64,000 bases of DNA from Tranzscheliella williamsii. Its lineage: Eukaryota > Basidiomycota > Ustilaginomycetes > Ustilaginales > Ustilaginaceae. Each line of letters starts with the position of its first letter. Position 1 is the stretch's first letter. The DNA is taken from contig JALBYF010000051.1 in the NCBI GenBank assembly GCA_023212725.1, forward strand, positions 62,001 to 126,000, given 5' to 3'. Positions 9,858-19,225 of the stretch are shown here, one piece after another. The translations under genes and the position numbers were made by a program. A model generated the notes under the pieces. That model did not search any database and was not told the origin of the DNA. It was given only the letters and a program-made list of their open reading frames with translations.

Positions 9858-10922
9858 TCAACATTCCCGCTCTGCCGTCGGATCCCTGCTATGACCTAGA
9901 TCGCTATACTCTTTATGGTCATGCCGACTTCTTCGTCGTTGCTCGTAAGGTATGCGCGTCTGTGAAAGAGGGCTGCGAGAGCGACTTGCGCTGTGGCGGT
10001 GTTTGCGAGCTGGGACATCAGTTGCATCTCTGGGACGTCTTTCTCCCGATGGGCGGTCGCTTTCTCTCGTCTGCCTACTTTCATTGTACCGGTTGTCGCC
10101 TGGTTCTCTGCCCCGTTCGTCTCTACTGTACTGATTGCCGCGCCTGCGGTTATCTTGGAGCTCGGATGCACTGGTGGGACGATGCCGCCTGGCCTTCCGC
10201 TCCGCCCTTTCTGCCCTTATTTCTGCACGCATCCGCTTCCTCTGCTCTTTCTCTTCCTTTTGCCTTGCGCTTTCAGCATCTGTAACACCATCTTGGCGAC
10301 CTTTTCCTTTGCCTTTGCTGTTTCTTCGCAGGTAGTCGGCCATAGGATCCTCCAGATCCATATCCTGGTGACTGTGATCTTCTGATTCGTCTTGTTGATC
10401 GACAAGAAGGTCTGGGGCGGCGTTGAAGCTCTTGGTTTCTGGTTGAATCAACTCCCCCTCCTCGTTCTTCTCTTTGGGCTGCTTGTAGCTAGCAACGTGA
10501 TCGACACGAATCGTCCTGCCAAGAACGGTAGTGCCATTCAGGTTGTCGACGGCAAGGACAGTAGATCTTTGATCTTCATACATCAGGAAGCCAAAACCAC
10601 GATGTTTCCCGCCTTTCTGTCTTTCCGCCTGATTCCTCCCCTCGCTGCTTGTGGATCCGTGCTCGTGCCGCTGTTGTGAGGAATTGGAATCACCGTCGCG
10701 AGTATTCATGGGCGGAGCGGTGCGAGGTAGATTGACATCGACAACTTCACCATACTGGGAGAAGATGGCAATTACGTCGCCTTCGGTGAGGTCGTAAGGA
10801 AGGCCGCCCACGAAAATGTAGGCCGAATCTTTGTACTGCTCGTGCCAGCTGGCGGCTGGGTTGTTGATGGCGATGTCGAGCTCAGCCTGGTTGATGCGAC
10901 TGATCTCGCGAACCACATTCAT
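9858..10922 (-). CDS. IST3: RES-complex RNA-binding protein Ist3/Snu17 (RBMX2 family)
   Basis: U2 snRNP-associated protein of the RES complex (with Bud13 and Pml1), needed for efficient pre-mRNA splicing and nuclear retention. The start MNVVREISRINQ is the conserved beginning of the family; the frame continues upstream only to a GTG, so ATG at 10922 is chosen (354 residues). One RRM at about residues 33-145: RNP2 YIFVGGLPYDL, RNP1 HRGFGFLMYEDQRST, and the signature LAVDNLNGTTVLGRTIRVDHV. Odd: the loop before RNP1 carries about 35 extra residues (Asn/Ser/Gln/Arg-rich) where other family members have a short DKKTGKS-like loop. A DPMADYLRR segment, also conserved, is followed by a long Arg/Glu/Ser-rich tail (about 220-354) like those of splicing factors. 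V-ATPase subunit C is divergently transcribed upstream. Confidence 0.92.
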   Translation of the reverse strand: MNVVREISRINQAELDIAINNPAASWHEQYKDSAYIFVGGLPYDLTEGDVIAIFSQYGEVVDVNLPRTAPPMNTRDGDSNSSQQRHEHGSTSSEGRNQAERQKGGKHRGFGFLMYEDQRSTVLAVDNLNGTTVLGRTIRVDHVASYKQPKEKNEEGELIQPETKSFNAAPDLLVDQQDESEDHSHQDMDLEDPMADYLRRNSKGKGKGRQDGVTDAESARQKEEKEQRKRMRAEIRAERAERKARRHRPTSASELQDNRRRGNQYSRDERGREPGDNRYNESRQTRESDRPSGERRPRDATDVPARKHRHSASRSRSPLSQTRIPYEQRRRSRHDHKEYSDLGHSRDPTAEREC

Positions 10923-11489
10923 GGTTGCCTGCAGAAACACCGAGCCCGAGCCTGGGCTCTTCCCTTCGTTCCAGATACGGCGCAGACCCTTCCGTTTGAT
11001 GACAGTGACGAAGATATGGGCTCCGATGGCCCTCCTTCAAGAAGTTTGAGGCGAATATGGCAGACCAAAGGATTTAACACAAGCTATACAAATGATCACT
11101 GCGTTGAATCTGTGATTTCCGATGTGTTTCCCTTTTCGGCGTGAGTTAGCAAAGACGTTAGAGATTTGCTATTTGCACTGTATAACGGCCAAAAGGCTTG
11201 AGCTTTGAAGAACCCCTAGCCTCAGTAGTTAGAGTGCGGACGGACCACAAATCGTGGTCCAATCCACTGACACTTGGCTTTATATCGCCCTCTTCACTAC
11301 CACATAACATCCCCTTCTCATCCTGTCCAGACCATCCGACCTCGCCTTCGTCATCGCCAGTGCACATAAGCAGCGCTCGCAGCCTTGACCACTTTAGCAT
11401 AGACAGCGTGGGGAAGCCACGTTTCGGCGGCGATTGTAGCAGTGAAACAGTTCAATTCTCCTTGCCTCTGACCTTTGCACGCGGGCAAA
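10923..11489. promoter_or_regulatory. Divergent promoter region, IST3 / VMA5
   Basis: A 567-base gap between two genes transcribed away from each other. It must hold both promoters. I see no clear TATA box or other named element, and the frames inside it are short. Confidence 0.5.
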
Positions 11490-12698
11490 ATGCCGTCAGA
11501 TCTGGCGTACTGGATCGTCTCGGTTCCGTTGCAGGATGCGGACCCGCATCGTATGTTTTCCGAGCTCGGAGCCAAGCTGCTCTCGGATGGTGGCAGTGCA
11601 TCCTCCGACTTCGGCCAGCTCTCCTTCCCGCCCCTGAAAACCGGCACCTTGGAATCTCTCATCTCTCTATCCGAAGAGCTTCCCAAGCTCGACACGCTGT
11701 ATACCCAGGTGGTCTCCAAGATCATCGAGACTCTCCGCGCCCTTCTAAATAATGACGAGCATGCGCTCTCCCAGCACGTCCTCATCAATGAACAAAGCCT
11801 TGACGACTACATGCTCTCTTGGTCCTGGAATACCGGCAAATACCGCGCCGACCGAAGCCTTCGAGAAACGGTAGATACCATCGGCAAAGAACTCCTGAGC
11901 ATAGACAACGTCATGAAGCAGAAACTCAACAACTACAATCTTGCCAAGGGCCAGCTTCAGCAGCTTCAGCGCAAAAAGACGGGAAATCTCTCTGTCAAGG
12001 CTCTCGCCGACGTGGTTCACAGAGAAGATTTCGTCGATCCCAATTCGGAGTACCTCGAGACGATCCTCGTAGCGGTACCCAACAACAGCCTGAAACACTG
12101 GCAAGCAAATTACGAGAGGTTGACCGCCATGGTCGTGCCGCGCTCTTCCAACAAGCTTGCCCAGGACGAAGAGTATGCGCTTTGCAACGTCACTGTTTTC
12201 AAGAAGGTCAAGGAACAGTTTGTGCAAAAGTGTCGGGAAAACAAGTTCCATGTGCGCGACTTTGAGTGGGACGACGATATTGTCCAGCGTCAGCGACAGG
12301 AGCTAGACGATGCCGGCGATTCTGAGAAAGAACTTTGGACCGAACTTCTACGTCTCTCCCGCACCAACTTTAGTGAAGCGTACCAGGCACTAGCACACAT
12401 CAAGGTGGTCAGCACCTACGTTGAGAGCGTCTTGCGCTACGGTTTGCCAGCAGACTACTTTGCCGTTGCCATCCGACCCAATCCGAAACGCACAAAGGCA
12501 TTGCTTGGCACGCTCAACAGCCATTACGCTTATCTGGCTGCCTACCAGGGCTCAGGTCCTGTGTCTAGAAGCGCCGCATCTAAGAACAAGTCCTCCTCAT
12601 CAGGCCCTTCTGCAGAAGCACCAGGCGAGTACGCCCAGCTGTTGGAAGAGGAGCATTTCCCATTCGTCCTTACGGAACAGTATATGGTTGCTGCCTGA
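11490..12698 (+). CDS. VMA5: V-type ATPase V1 subunit C
   Basis: Peripheral-stalk subunit C of the vacuolar proton pump; it links V1 to V0 and is released during regulated disassembly in yeast. The frame runs 11475-12698, but its first codon is TTG; ATG at 11490 gives MPSDLAYWIVSVPLQD, the expected family start, and 402 residues (yeast Vma5 has 392). Seen along the length: an N-terminal LAYWIVSVP segment, NMMxxKLNNYNLAKGQLQQLQRKKTGNLSVKALADVV-type middle region with the SVKAL block, YLETILVAVPN, and the C-terminal TKALLGTLNSHYAYL. A Ser/Gly/Ala-rich insertion of about 25 residues precedes the last 25 residues. No introns. Cytosolic face of the vacuole by family knowledge. Confidence 0.93.
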   Translation: MPSDLAYWIVSVPLQDADPHRMFSELGAKLLSDGGSASSDFGQLSFPPLKTGTLESLISLSEELPKLDTLYTQVVSKIIETLRALLNNDEHALSQHVLINEQSLDDYMLSWSWNTGKYRADRSLRETVDTIGKELLSIDNVMKQKLNNYNLAKGQLQQLQRKKTGNLSVKALADVVHREDFVDPNSEYLETILVAVPNNSLKHWQANYERLTAMVVPRSSNKLAQDEEYALCNVTVFKKVKEQFVQKCRENKFHVRDFEWDDDIVQRQRQELDDAGDSEKELWTELLRLSRTNFSEAYQALAHIKVVSTYVESVLRYGLPADYFAVAIRPNPKRTKALLGTLNSHYAYLAAYQGSGPVSRSAASKNKSSSSGPSAEAPGEYAQLLEEEHFPFVLTEQYMVAA

Positions 12699-12945
12699 CC
12701 GGAGTTGCTCAACCTTTGTCTCAGTCTTCACTCCCTTCCACGTTATGCATATGGCCCTGGATGCCCTACAGCGTCTCCCTTGCTAGCCTTGGCCAGTTCA
12801 CTCATCGGATGCCAGCATTTCTACAAATCTCCCGTAGCTGACATTGTCATCATTGTTCAAGGTTACGTTGCTTTTATGTTCAGTGCCATTGACTGTGTTT
12901 GCTCTGCCGCTCTACAGATGGACGAAGTGCTGCGCTTGGGCAAGC

Positions 12946-13660
12946 CTATGGGTTTAGATGCGGCGGTTCTGGAATTGCAAAGAGACCTTGTTGGTCGTTG
13001 TCGGCGAGCAGTTGCTGGCGTTTGAGGTCGGCAATATGCGAATTGACAAAGTATCTAGCCAGGATCGAGGCGGGGATGTGCTTAGCGCCGCTGATCTGGG
13101 AGAGGCATGCCTTGCCCGAGTTGCAGGCGCAGTCGAAAGGTTGTGACATGTTCCACTCTGTGCTTGGGTAGACTGTCCATCATAGCAAGATGAGGGATCG
13201 GTTCAGTATGCAGACAGACTAGCTACGAAGCGTCGGATGGGCGACACTTACAGAAGGTCAGAGTATCTCCCTTTGCGATGTCCTTCTCTGCGACGGCCTT
13301 CCAGTCTTGCTTGTCGCCCGAAACATCGAAACGGACGTTGGGGTCACAGGAATGGTTGCAGTACAGCAGGTCGCTGTTCAATTCGATGTGCCTGTTCTCG
13401 GCCACCTGGACCGTGGAGTAGCTCTTGGTATTCGTGTAGTCGGCATGCGGACGAAACATGGTGATGGTCTCCCCTGCCTTGAAGGGCCGCATAGCGACGA
13501 GATGGCTGTTGTATGAACCGTTGTTGAAGACCACTTGGATGAGGGACGGGTGGGTAGGCACGTGCGACTTGGAAGCCTGCAGTCCATCGCCCTTGGAGAG
13601 ATGGCCGGCATATGCGGAAGATGAGGTGGCCGTCATAGCGGAAGCTGGCGTGGAGAGCAT
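12946..13660 (-). CDS. SET-domain protein (small, fungal post-SET type)
   Basis: Two exons: 13660-13252 and 13172-12946, with intron 13251-13173 (GTAAGT...ACAG); splicing joins GDTLTF to FYPSTEWNMSQPF and gives 211 residues. The SET core is clear: NHSCDPN (the AdoMet/lysine-channel motif), a glycine- and hydrophobic-rich first half (QVVFNNGSYNSHLVAMRPF), and the FYPSTEW tyrosine segment, then a short Cys cluster CACNSGKACL that ends the domain. Small stand-alone SET proteins of this kind are widespread in fungi; whether they methylate histones, ribosomal or other proteins is not settled, so I give no substrate. ATG 13660 follows an in-frame TAG at about 13700; an additional upstream exon is possible. 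Convergent with VMA5. Confidence 0.8.
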
Positions 13661-13765
13661 GCTTGCAGATCTTGCCGATTGAAAGAGCGTTGACTACGGT
13701 ATAGGCGGAGAGCGTAAAGTGGATGGTGGGCGCAAGGTGGATGGCGGAAGGGGAGGAGGGTAAGT

Positions 13766-14041
13766 CTATGGAAAGGGCGGCGAAGAGCAGCAAAGTGGGA
13801 TGGAGCGGAGCGTCGTATGTCGGAAGTAAGTCGGGCCGATCAGGGTGAGGATGGAATGGCGGATGCGGACGGGGGAAAGGTGGAAGGTGGAGAAGCGTAG
13901 CCATGCAGGATCGTTGGCCGGTGTCCATGCAAGGCTGTGGCCCCACCAGCCGAGGTCGAGAAGGAGTGTGAATGGCGGGTTACGAACTGGCTGCACTGCC
14001 ACTGAGCCTAACATGCGGCCACCGTCATTGTCCGACGACAT
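13766..14041 (-). CDS. Possible small hypothetical gene or upstream exon
   Basis: A 91-residue frame starting at ATG 14041. Residues 15-75 have a protein-like composition with tryptophans and hydrophobic runs (LLLDLGWWGHSL, WLRFSTFHL, HSILTLIGPTYF), and a hydrophobic stretch continues in another frame downstream (13690-13790, FAALSIDLPSS, IHFTLSAYTVV). That pattern suggests either a small membrane protein with an unmodelled intron, a frameshifted relic, or 5' exons of the SET gene. I recognise no family. Confidence 0.3.
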   Translation of the reverse strand: MSSDNDGGRMLGSVAVQPVRNPPFTLLLDLGWWGHSLAWTPANDPAWLRFSTFHLSPVRIRHSILTLIGPTYFRHTTLRSIPLCCSSPPFP

Positions 14042-14557
14042 CCTTGAACGGCTCTTGCAGTGCGCGCCGGCATCCGCTCACGGCGAGCCAATAGTATGCT
14101 CGGACGCATCTTAGCAACTCACTTACGCAGAAGCTGCATTTAGCGGGACAACCTTTTTGGTGCCAGCCTAGCTCCAGCTTCAGCTGTTCCTCTCCAAAGC
14201 TCACTTGAACGCATGTGTGTCTGTGCAACGCAGACAGTAGTAGCTTTCCACTACGTGACTCGACCAGAACGTCAAGAGGAACCGAGAAGAAAGAAATACT
14301 CCTCAAGTGTAAGAGTCTACTGGATCGGGGACTGATCTTCTAGTGGCCTTGATCTATCCCGTCCCTCCTACCAGCGGGTACCAACTGGGAACGTGGAAGA
14401 TTTGCAGACCGTCGATCATTTACGTTCATGCCGGCTCTTCTTATGGCCCCTGTTAGAGTGCGACTGGCCACTTTGCTAAGACGTCACGTGTGTACGACTC
14501 CGCTAAATGATGATTTGTAACTTGATTCATCCCGCCCTACCAGCTCGCCATATACAG
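14042..14557. other. Intergenic, upstream of TPT1
   Basis: Contains the presumed TPT1 promoter. No TATA box or repeat stands out. The reading frame of TPT1 is open back to 14507, but that extra part is not conserved-looking. Confidence 0.45.
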
Positions 14558-15598
14558 ATGAGCTTGCCAGTGAAGGACACAACCACACCGCCGGACGATG
14601 CTCAGGCCGGATCATCACGGATCCAGTCGGATGGACCAGCGATGGAGTTGACTACGGCGACCTCGGAGTTGACCACGGCGAATCCGGAGCGCAAAGCGAG
14701 GAAAGAGGCGCAAAAGCTGGCCAAGGCACAACAAGCGGCTGACAAGAAGGCAGCAAAGCAGCAGAGCCAAGATCGGGCCGTGGAAGATAAAGCACTTGGA
14801 AAAGGCGCTTCGACATCGAGCAAGAAGCCGCACAGGCAGGACCCTCGAAGTCAGCCCGTAGATGTGCAGCTCTCCAAGGCATTGGCTTATATCCTACGAC
14901 ACGGCGCGCTGAAAGAAGGGCTCGAGGTGCGCGCAGATGGATACATCAACTTGCAGCATGTGCTCGAGAGGCCCAGAGTGAAAAGCATCAATATGGCCGA
15001 GTCCAGTGGCGGGAAACGGAAACCAGAAACACAGGACGTACAGAAGATCGTGGAGAGCAACGACAAACAAAGATTCGAAATCAAGCAGCAAGGCATGGAT
15101 TGGTGGATCAGAGCGGTTCAGGGACATTCGCTCAAGGAGGTAGTCGAGCTGGAGCATATCCCCCTGACACTCGATAACCTGCATCTGCTACGTCTGCCGG
15201 ATGCTGATGCCGACAAGAGCTTAGCCGAGCACCTACAGACCGCCAGCCTCGAACCGCCACCTAAAGATGATGGAAACGTTGAGGTGGTTCACGGCACCAA
15301 TGCTGCAGCTTGGCAAGCTATTCTGACCTCGGGGGGTCTTAAACCCATGACTCGCAACCACATCCACCTAGCCAAGGGCAAATATGGCCAGCAAGGCGTC
15401 GTCTCAGGTATGCGCAAAAGCTCGACCCGTCTAATCTACATAGACATCCGACGTGCCCTCCAGGATGGGATCCCGTTTCTCTTGTCAAAGAACGGTGTAG
15501 TGCTGACACCCGGAGAACCAGCAACAGGGATTTTGCCTATGCTGTACTTTACTCGGGTCGAAGACCAGCATGGCCAGCCTGTATGGACCCAACCTTGA
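14558..15598 (+). CDS. TPT1: tRNA 2'-phosphotransferase
   Basis: Transfers the 2'-phosphate left at the splice junction of ligated tRNA to NAD+, the last step of fungal tRNA splicing. The KptA/Tpt1 domain spans about residues 105-340: LSKALAYILRHGA (the conserved R-H), a winged-helix part ending RFEIKQQGMDWWIRAVQGHS, then VVHGTNAAAWQAIL (the H-G-T motif of the ADP-ribosyltransferase-like half), LKPMTRNHIHLAKG and RLIYIDIRRALQDGIPF. All four expected basic/histidine motifs are present. The frame allows an earlier ATG at 14507; I prefer 14558 (346 residues) because the earlier residues look untranslated. The roughly 100-residue Ala/Lys/Gln-rich N-terminal extension is absent from yeast Tpt1 (230 residues). 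SEN54 follows on the same strand 402 bases downstream. Confidence 0.93.
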   Translation: MSLPVKDTTTPPDDAQAGSSRIQSDGPAMELTTATSELTTANPERKARKEAQKLAKAQQAADKKAAKQQSQDRAVEDKALGKGASTSSKKPHRQDPRSQPVDVQLSKALAYILRHGALKEGLEVRADGYINLQHVLERPRVKSINMAESSGGKRKPETQDVQKIVESNDKQRFEIKQQGMDWWIRAVQGHSLKEVVELEHIPLTLDNLHLLRLPDADADKSLAEHLQTASLEPPPKDDGNVEVVHGTNAAAWQAILTSGGLKPMTRNHIHLAKGKYGQQGVVSGMRKSSTRLIYIDIRRALQDGIPFLLSKNGVVLTPGEPATGILPMLYFTRVEDQHGQPVWTQP

Positions 15599-16000
15599 AC
15601 GACCAGCCGCGTACAATTGTTCCCGCTATCACTCACCTGTATTCTACACATCAGCCGAATAACATGCCACATTATCGTTCCAACCAGGAGCCTGTTATGT
15701 TTGCCCTAGGCTCCCAGTATCATACGCCTGCACACAGGTAGACGAAGCATGTGGGTTCGAGTTCTGGCCAAGCTGTGGACTGGATAGCTGTCTGATGCTC
15801 CACTGACGCTCTGACTTACCAAGCGAGTGCGTACTGATGCATGACAGAACCAGTTGAAAGCGCAAAAATATTGCGTTTCGAAAATATCTCCGAAAAGTGA
15901 GCCGAGTGCGTTCTGCCACGGCTGTCATTGTCCGGGTCCGCTGCTCACCACCATCCGTCTGCAACTATACGCTGTTGGCAACCGAGTACCCGAGCTCGAC
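15599..16000. other. Intergenic between TPT1 and SEN54
   Basis: About 400 bases on the same strand as both genes. The SEN54 frame is open back to 15854 but only from a TTG. No promoter motif is recognised. A TTCGAG tRNA B-box-like string near 15755 has no matching A box, so no tRNA is called. Confidence 0.5.
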
Positions 16001-18109
16001 ATGCCGGAGCAAGGCGTCCCCACGTCAAGGGGGAGTGGGCTGCGCCCAGCGGCGCCCGGGCCACCGGCTTCCTCTATGGTTGAGCACCGCGAGGAAGAGA
16101 TGGACGCGCCCACTGCTGCCGGCCCCTCGCAAACCTCTGGAGGAGGCGACGAGTCGGACAATGAGGACGAGGCGCCTGACTACCTCCGTCTCCTGTCCCT
16201 GTCCACGCCCAAGCCGAAGGGAAGTGCAGCGACGCTGGCCGCTCAGTCCGTCATCATCCCGAAGCGCGGCGAGAAGGACTTTGAACCGACCGGGTTCGGT
16301 GGACAGGCCAAACTGCTCGAGCGCAGCAGAGAGGCCATGTACCAGGCTGTATCTGGCGAGCGCACAGTCAACGCACGCTCTCTCGTCCGAGCAACCTGGG
16401 TGCCAGCCACACAGACAGCCGTCCTCCATGACCTCCACGGCAAGATCTTCGAGACAGTAGGTATCATCAACCGCAGCACTAGCGTCCGCGTCGACGAACA
16501 CGGGAATCGCAAAAATGTGACCGTTGCAAGGAACGAGCTTCTGCCCGAAGAAGCGCTCTTCCTCGTCGAAAGGGGCAGTTTGCAGGTCTACAGTCTACCT
16601 GTCAGCGAGGCGGGCACCGATCAGACGTCAGAGACCTGGAACGGCCCACTAGACATTACTAAACAAGCGCCAATGTCGCTGCAGCAAGCGATGACGGTCA
16701 TGATGGACAAGAACGGCCTCACCCGGCAGAGATACCTCATCTATGCCTACCTTAAGAGGCTCGGTTATGTTGTTCAACGAGCCTCGGTCGTGGATGCCAT
16801 CCGGTCCGCACCGACGCTACCCTCATCCATCAGCAAAAAAGCAAGGAAGATGGATGATTTTGACGCCGAAGGGATCATTGCAGATCCACAGCGGCCCATC
16901 AAGCTGGTCAAAGTTTGGGACCTTCTTTTCTACATTCCACGCCGTCTAGCACAGGTGATGGCCGACGCCGCCTCCCTTCTCGCCTCTTCACTATATACCC
17001 TGTCTGCACGTCTGCGGGCAGTCCTGGCGAAGATCGTCAACGGCATTGCCCAGCGGACCATGGGAAGAGGGCGTCCTCTCAACAGCCTCACTGGAACAGG
17101 TGTAGGCCTAGGCGCAACGAGCCGGGGCCTACTAGGCTCTCAGAAATGGGATTCCTACGAGTCGTTGTTCAGTTCGCTGCAAATCGTCCCTTCTGGCCAT
17201 GACTTTTTCCTGCCGCGCACAACGACGACGTGCTTCTCAGCGTCGAGGCCGGCCGACGCAGCTCTAGCTGGTAGCCCATCGTCGTCCATAACAAATTTCA
17301 TTGCCAGGCCAAAGAGCGAACAAGAGCAAGCCTTGCAGCCCTTCTACTACGCTTGGCGTCCAGCCACTTGCTATCGCAAATCGCACCCTCCGCCCCCCGA
17401 GTTTCGCATCGTCGTGGTCAATGCCCGATCGCAACCGCTTCCCAATCTTTGGCAGTTTGAAGACCTCTTTGCCTCGGTACCGATTCCTGGCAGTGACGAG
17501 GAGCTATTCGGCACTGTCGACCTTTCCGTCACATCTACTGATCCTGCTTCATCGAACGTCACTGCGGGGCTGGCAGCGATGAACGAAGACGAACGCAAGC
17601 AGCGGCTGCAATATGAACGCGACATCAAGGCAAAGAACGACGCTAAGAATCGTGCGGCCTACGGCAAATTCTCGGACGGCAAGCAAAAGTTCCTCGCCGA
17701 GCGTGCCCTGGCGCGCAAGGAGGACAAAATCCACCGTCAGACGGCCCGAGAATCACAACTGCCTCGCTGGACGCAGTTGTCCAACTCCTTTTGGAGGAGC
17801 TGGTTCGGAGCCCCGCTGCGCACGCTTCTGCTACTCGACTTTGCCTTGGTCCGGACGTTGGCTAGGCTCTTCAGCCACGCACCCCCAGGATGCTTTGTGC
17901 CGTCCCACACCGCCAAGGAGAGGCTCGGCGCCAAGAAAAGTGCACATCCGCACAAAACGGTTAACGTCTTCCCGCCACTCAAGGCGGGCCGCAGACATGT
18001 GGTCCTGGCCATCGTGGATGGAAGCATCACCACACTTTTGAGATTTGGAGAATCCGAATTCGCAAAGTACAAGCTCTCTGGCCATTCAGACGCATCCGCT
18101 GTAGCATAG
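16001..18109 (+). CDS. SEN54: tRNA-splicing endonuclease subunit Sen54
   Basis: Structural subunit of the heterotetrameric tRNA-splicing endonuclease, which cuts introns from pre-tRNA. ATG 16001 is the first ATG of the frame (upstream codons start with TTG), giving 702 residues, longer than yeast Sen54 (467). The diagnostic N-terminal domain lies at about residues 110-260: ARSLVRATWVPATQTAV, then LLPEEALFLVERGSLQV and QAMTVMMDKNGLTRQRYLIYAYLKRLGYVV. The C-terminal end RRHVVLAIVDGSITTLLRFGESEF corresponds to the endonuclease-fold region of the family. A long Ser/Arg-rich, probably disordered insert lies between (about 300-500), together with a charged helix (about 525-590). No introns. Tandem with TPT1, a different step of the same pathway. 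Confidence 0.9.
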   Translation: MPEQGVPTSRGSGLRPAAPGPPASSMVEHREEEMDAPTAAGPSQTSGGGDESDNEDEAPDYLRLLSLSTPKPKGSAATLAAQSVIIPKRGEKDFEPTGFGGQAKLLERSREAMYQAVSGERTVNARSLVRATWVPATQTAVLHDLHGKIFETVGIINRSTSVRVDEHGNRKNVTVARNELLPEEALFLVERGSLQVYSLPVSEAGTDQTSETWNGPLDITKQAPMSLQQAMTVMMDKNGLTRQRYLIYAYLKRLGYVVQRASVVDAIRSAPTLPSSISKKARKMDDFDAEGIIADPQRPIKLVKVWDLLFYIPRRLAQVMADAASLLASSLYTLSARLRAVLAKIVNGIAQRTMGRGRPLNSLTGTGVGLGATSRGLLGSQKWDSYESLFSSLQIVPSGHDFFLPRTTTTCFSASRPADAALAGSPSSSITNFIARPKSEQEQALQPFYYAWRPATCYRKSHPPPPEFRIVVVNARSQPLPNLWQFEDLFASVPIPGSDEELFGTVDLSVTSTDPASSNVTAGLAAMNEDERKQRLQYERDIKAKNDAKNRAAYGKFSDGKQKFLAERALARKEDKIHRQTARESQLPRWTQLSNSFWRSWFGAPLRTLLLLDFALVRTLARLFSHAPPGCFVPSHTAKERLGAKKSAHPHKTVNVFPPLKAGRRHVVLAIVDGSITTLLRFGESEFAKYKLSGHSDASAVA

Positions 18110-18312
18110 TTCCATGTGAATCGTCGCATTGCGCCTTTATCGTATGTGACAAGTTTATCTAAACCGTACTCCAAAAAGGCTCGCTTTTTTTCCGAATCCG
18201 TTCTGCTGAGCTCAGGTCTGCTGCCGTCTACCGATGTGTGTTTGCTGAGCGTGAAGTACGCTTCGGTGTGCCGCTGTTTGTACGGCCCTCGATCAGCCAG
18301 TGCGAGCGCAAG

Positions 18313-19225
18313 CTACTTGTTTGGTAAGAGGGAGTGCCCTACGCCCCACTCATTAGCCGCGTTGCTGGCAAACAACTCAGCGCAGGCGAGGTAGAAGATC
18401 TTGAACCGGTAGATGGTCTTCTCGCTCCCAGCTTGGAGATCCCCTTTTTGCGGGAGGGCCTTGACCGAGTTGTGTTTTCGCTGGTCTGTGTCTTGCAATT
18501 GGAGCCAGTCCTCACAGGTACGAGCGTAGTGGTTGCCATTCAACCAGGACACATTCTCGAGGGTGAGGTGCTGCTAGAAGTGCAAGAGGAGATCGTGCGA
18601 CGGCATACTACCGCCAGAATAGAAGTTCTGGGCGACCCGGCCATCGTAATTGTTCAAAATGGTATGGTGTGGTGCGGGGCGGAACATGTGGCTGAAGAGC
18701 TTGCCGACGTCGTCCTTGAGCCAATTAACCACGTTGAGGAAGAGTAGCGAGTAGCTCTTCATATGCTCGAACATCTCGATGCAAAGGATGCGGTCGAAAG
18801 AGCCTGGCGGATATTCGTACAGTTTGACATCGCCTGTATATATCTCGACATTTGTGAGCCGCTTTGTACAGCGACAGAGTCAATGTAGATCTTCTGTCAG
18901 GATATCTTGACCGTCTCTGAGCTGTGCTTTGTGGCAGTAATGATGGGAGCATAGCCTATTCTGCTTCGTGCAACGTCTCTCTACTAGACTCTTTATCAGC
19001 AACCTGAGTATCTGGCCCGCTTGCCAAGGCACGAGAGCATGAAATGGGCGTCAACCTCATTGAGCTGTTCGTTGGCCTTGTCACGTTCGTGAGCGACTGT
19101 ATGTACTCTTCCTTGGCCGAGACATGCTTGCCGTAGCGGTTTTCGTGTCTGGCTAGCGAACTGGATCGCAGCATTGAGCAGCCGAATGGCGCGACGAAGC
19201 GGCACAACCAAGCAGCACAACCAAG
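18313..19225 (-). pseudogene. Broken SAM-dependent methyltransferase (CMAS / coclaurine N-methyltransferase-like)
   Basis: Pieces of one protein appear in order on the minus strand but in different frames. N-terminal part: HENRYGKHVSAKEEYIQSL (about 19155-19100), then after a frame change LNEVDAHFMLSCLGKRARYSG (about 19070-19000), then another change to ADKESSRETLHEAE and a TAG. The segment that should hold the AdoMet-binding GCGWG motif is missing after QLRDGQDIL (about 18925). The remainder is nearly continuous: NVEIYTGDV, FDRILCIEMFEHMKSY, NFYSGGSMPSHDLLLHF, an in-frame TAG at 18574-18576, then NVSWLNGNHYARTCEDWL and FYLACAELFASNAANEWGVGHSL to a stop at 18313. At least three frame changes, internal stops and loss of the cofactor motif make it a non-functional relic of a fungal methyltransferase of about 350 residues. 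Confidence 0.85.

Noticed and set aside
13344..13946. 200-codon minus-strand frame
   Set aside because: Overlaps the SET exon in another frame. Its hydrophobic left part is noted under the possible small gene, but the frame as a whole is not supported.
15735..15775. tRNA-like B box (GGGTTCGAGTTC)
   Set aside because: No matching A box, no cloverleaf with paired acceptor stem could be drawn around it.
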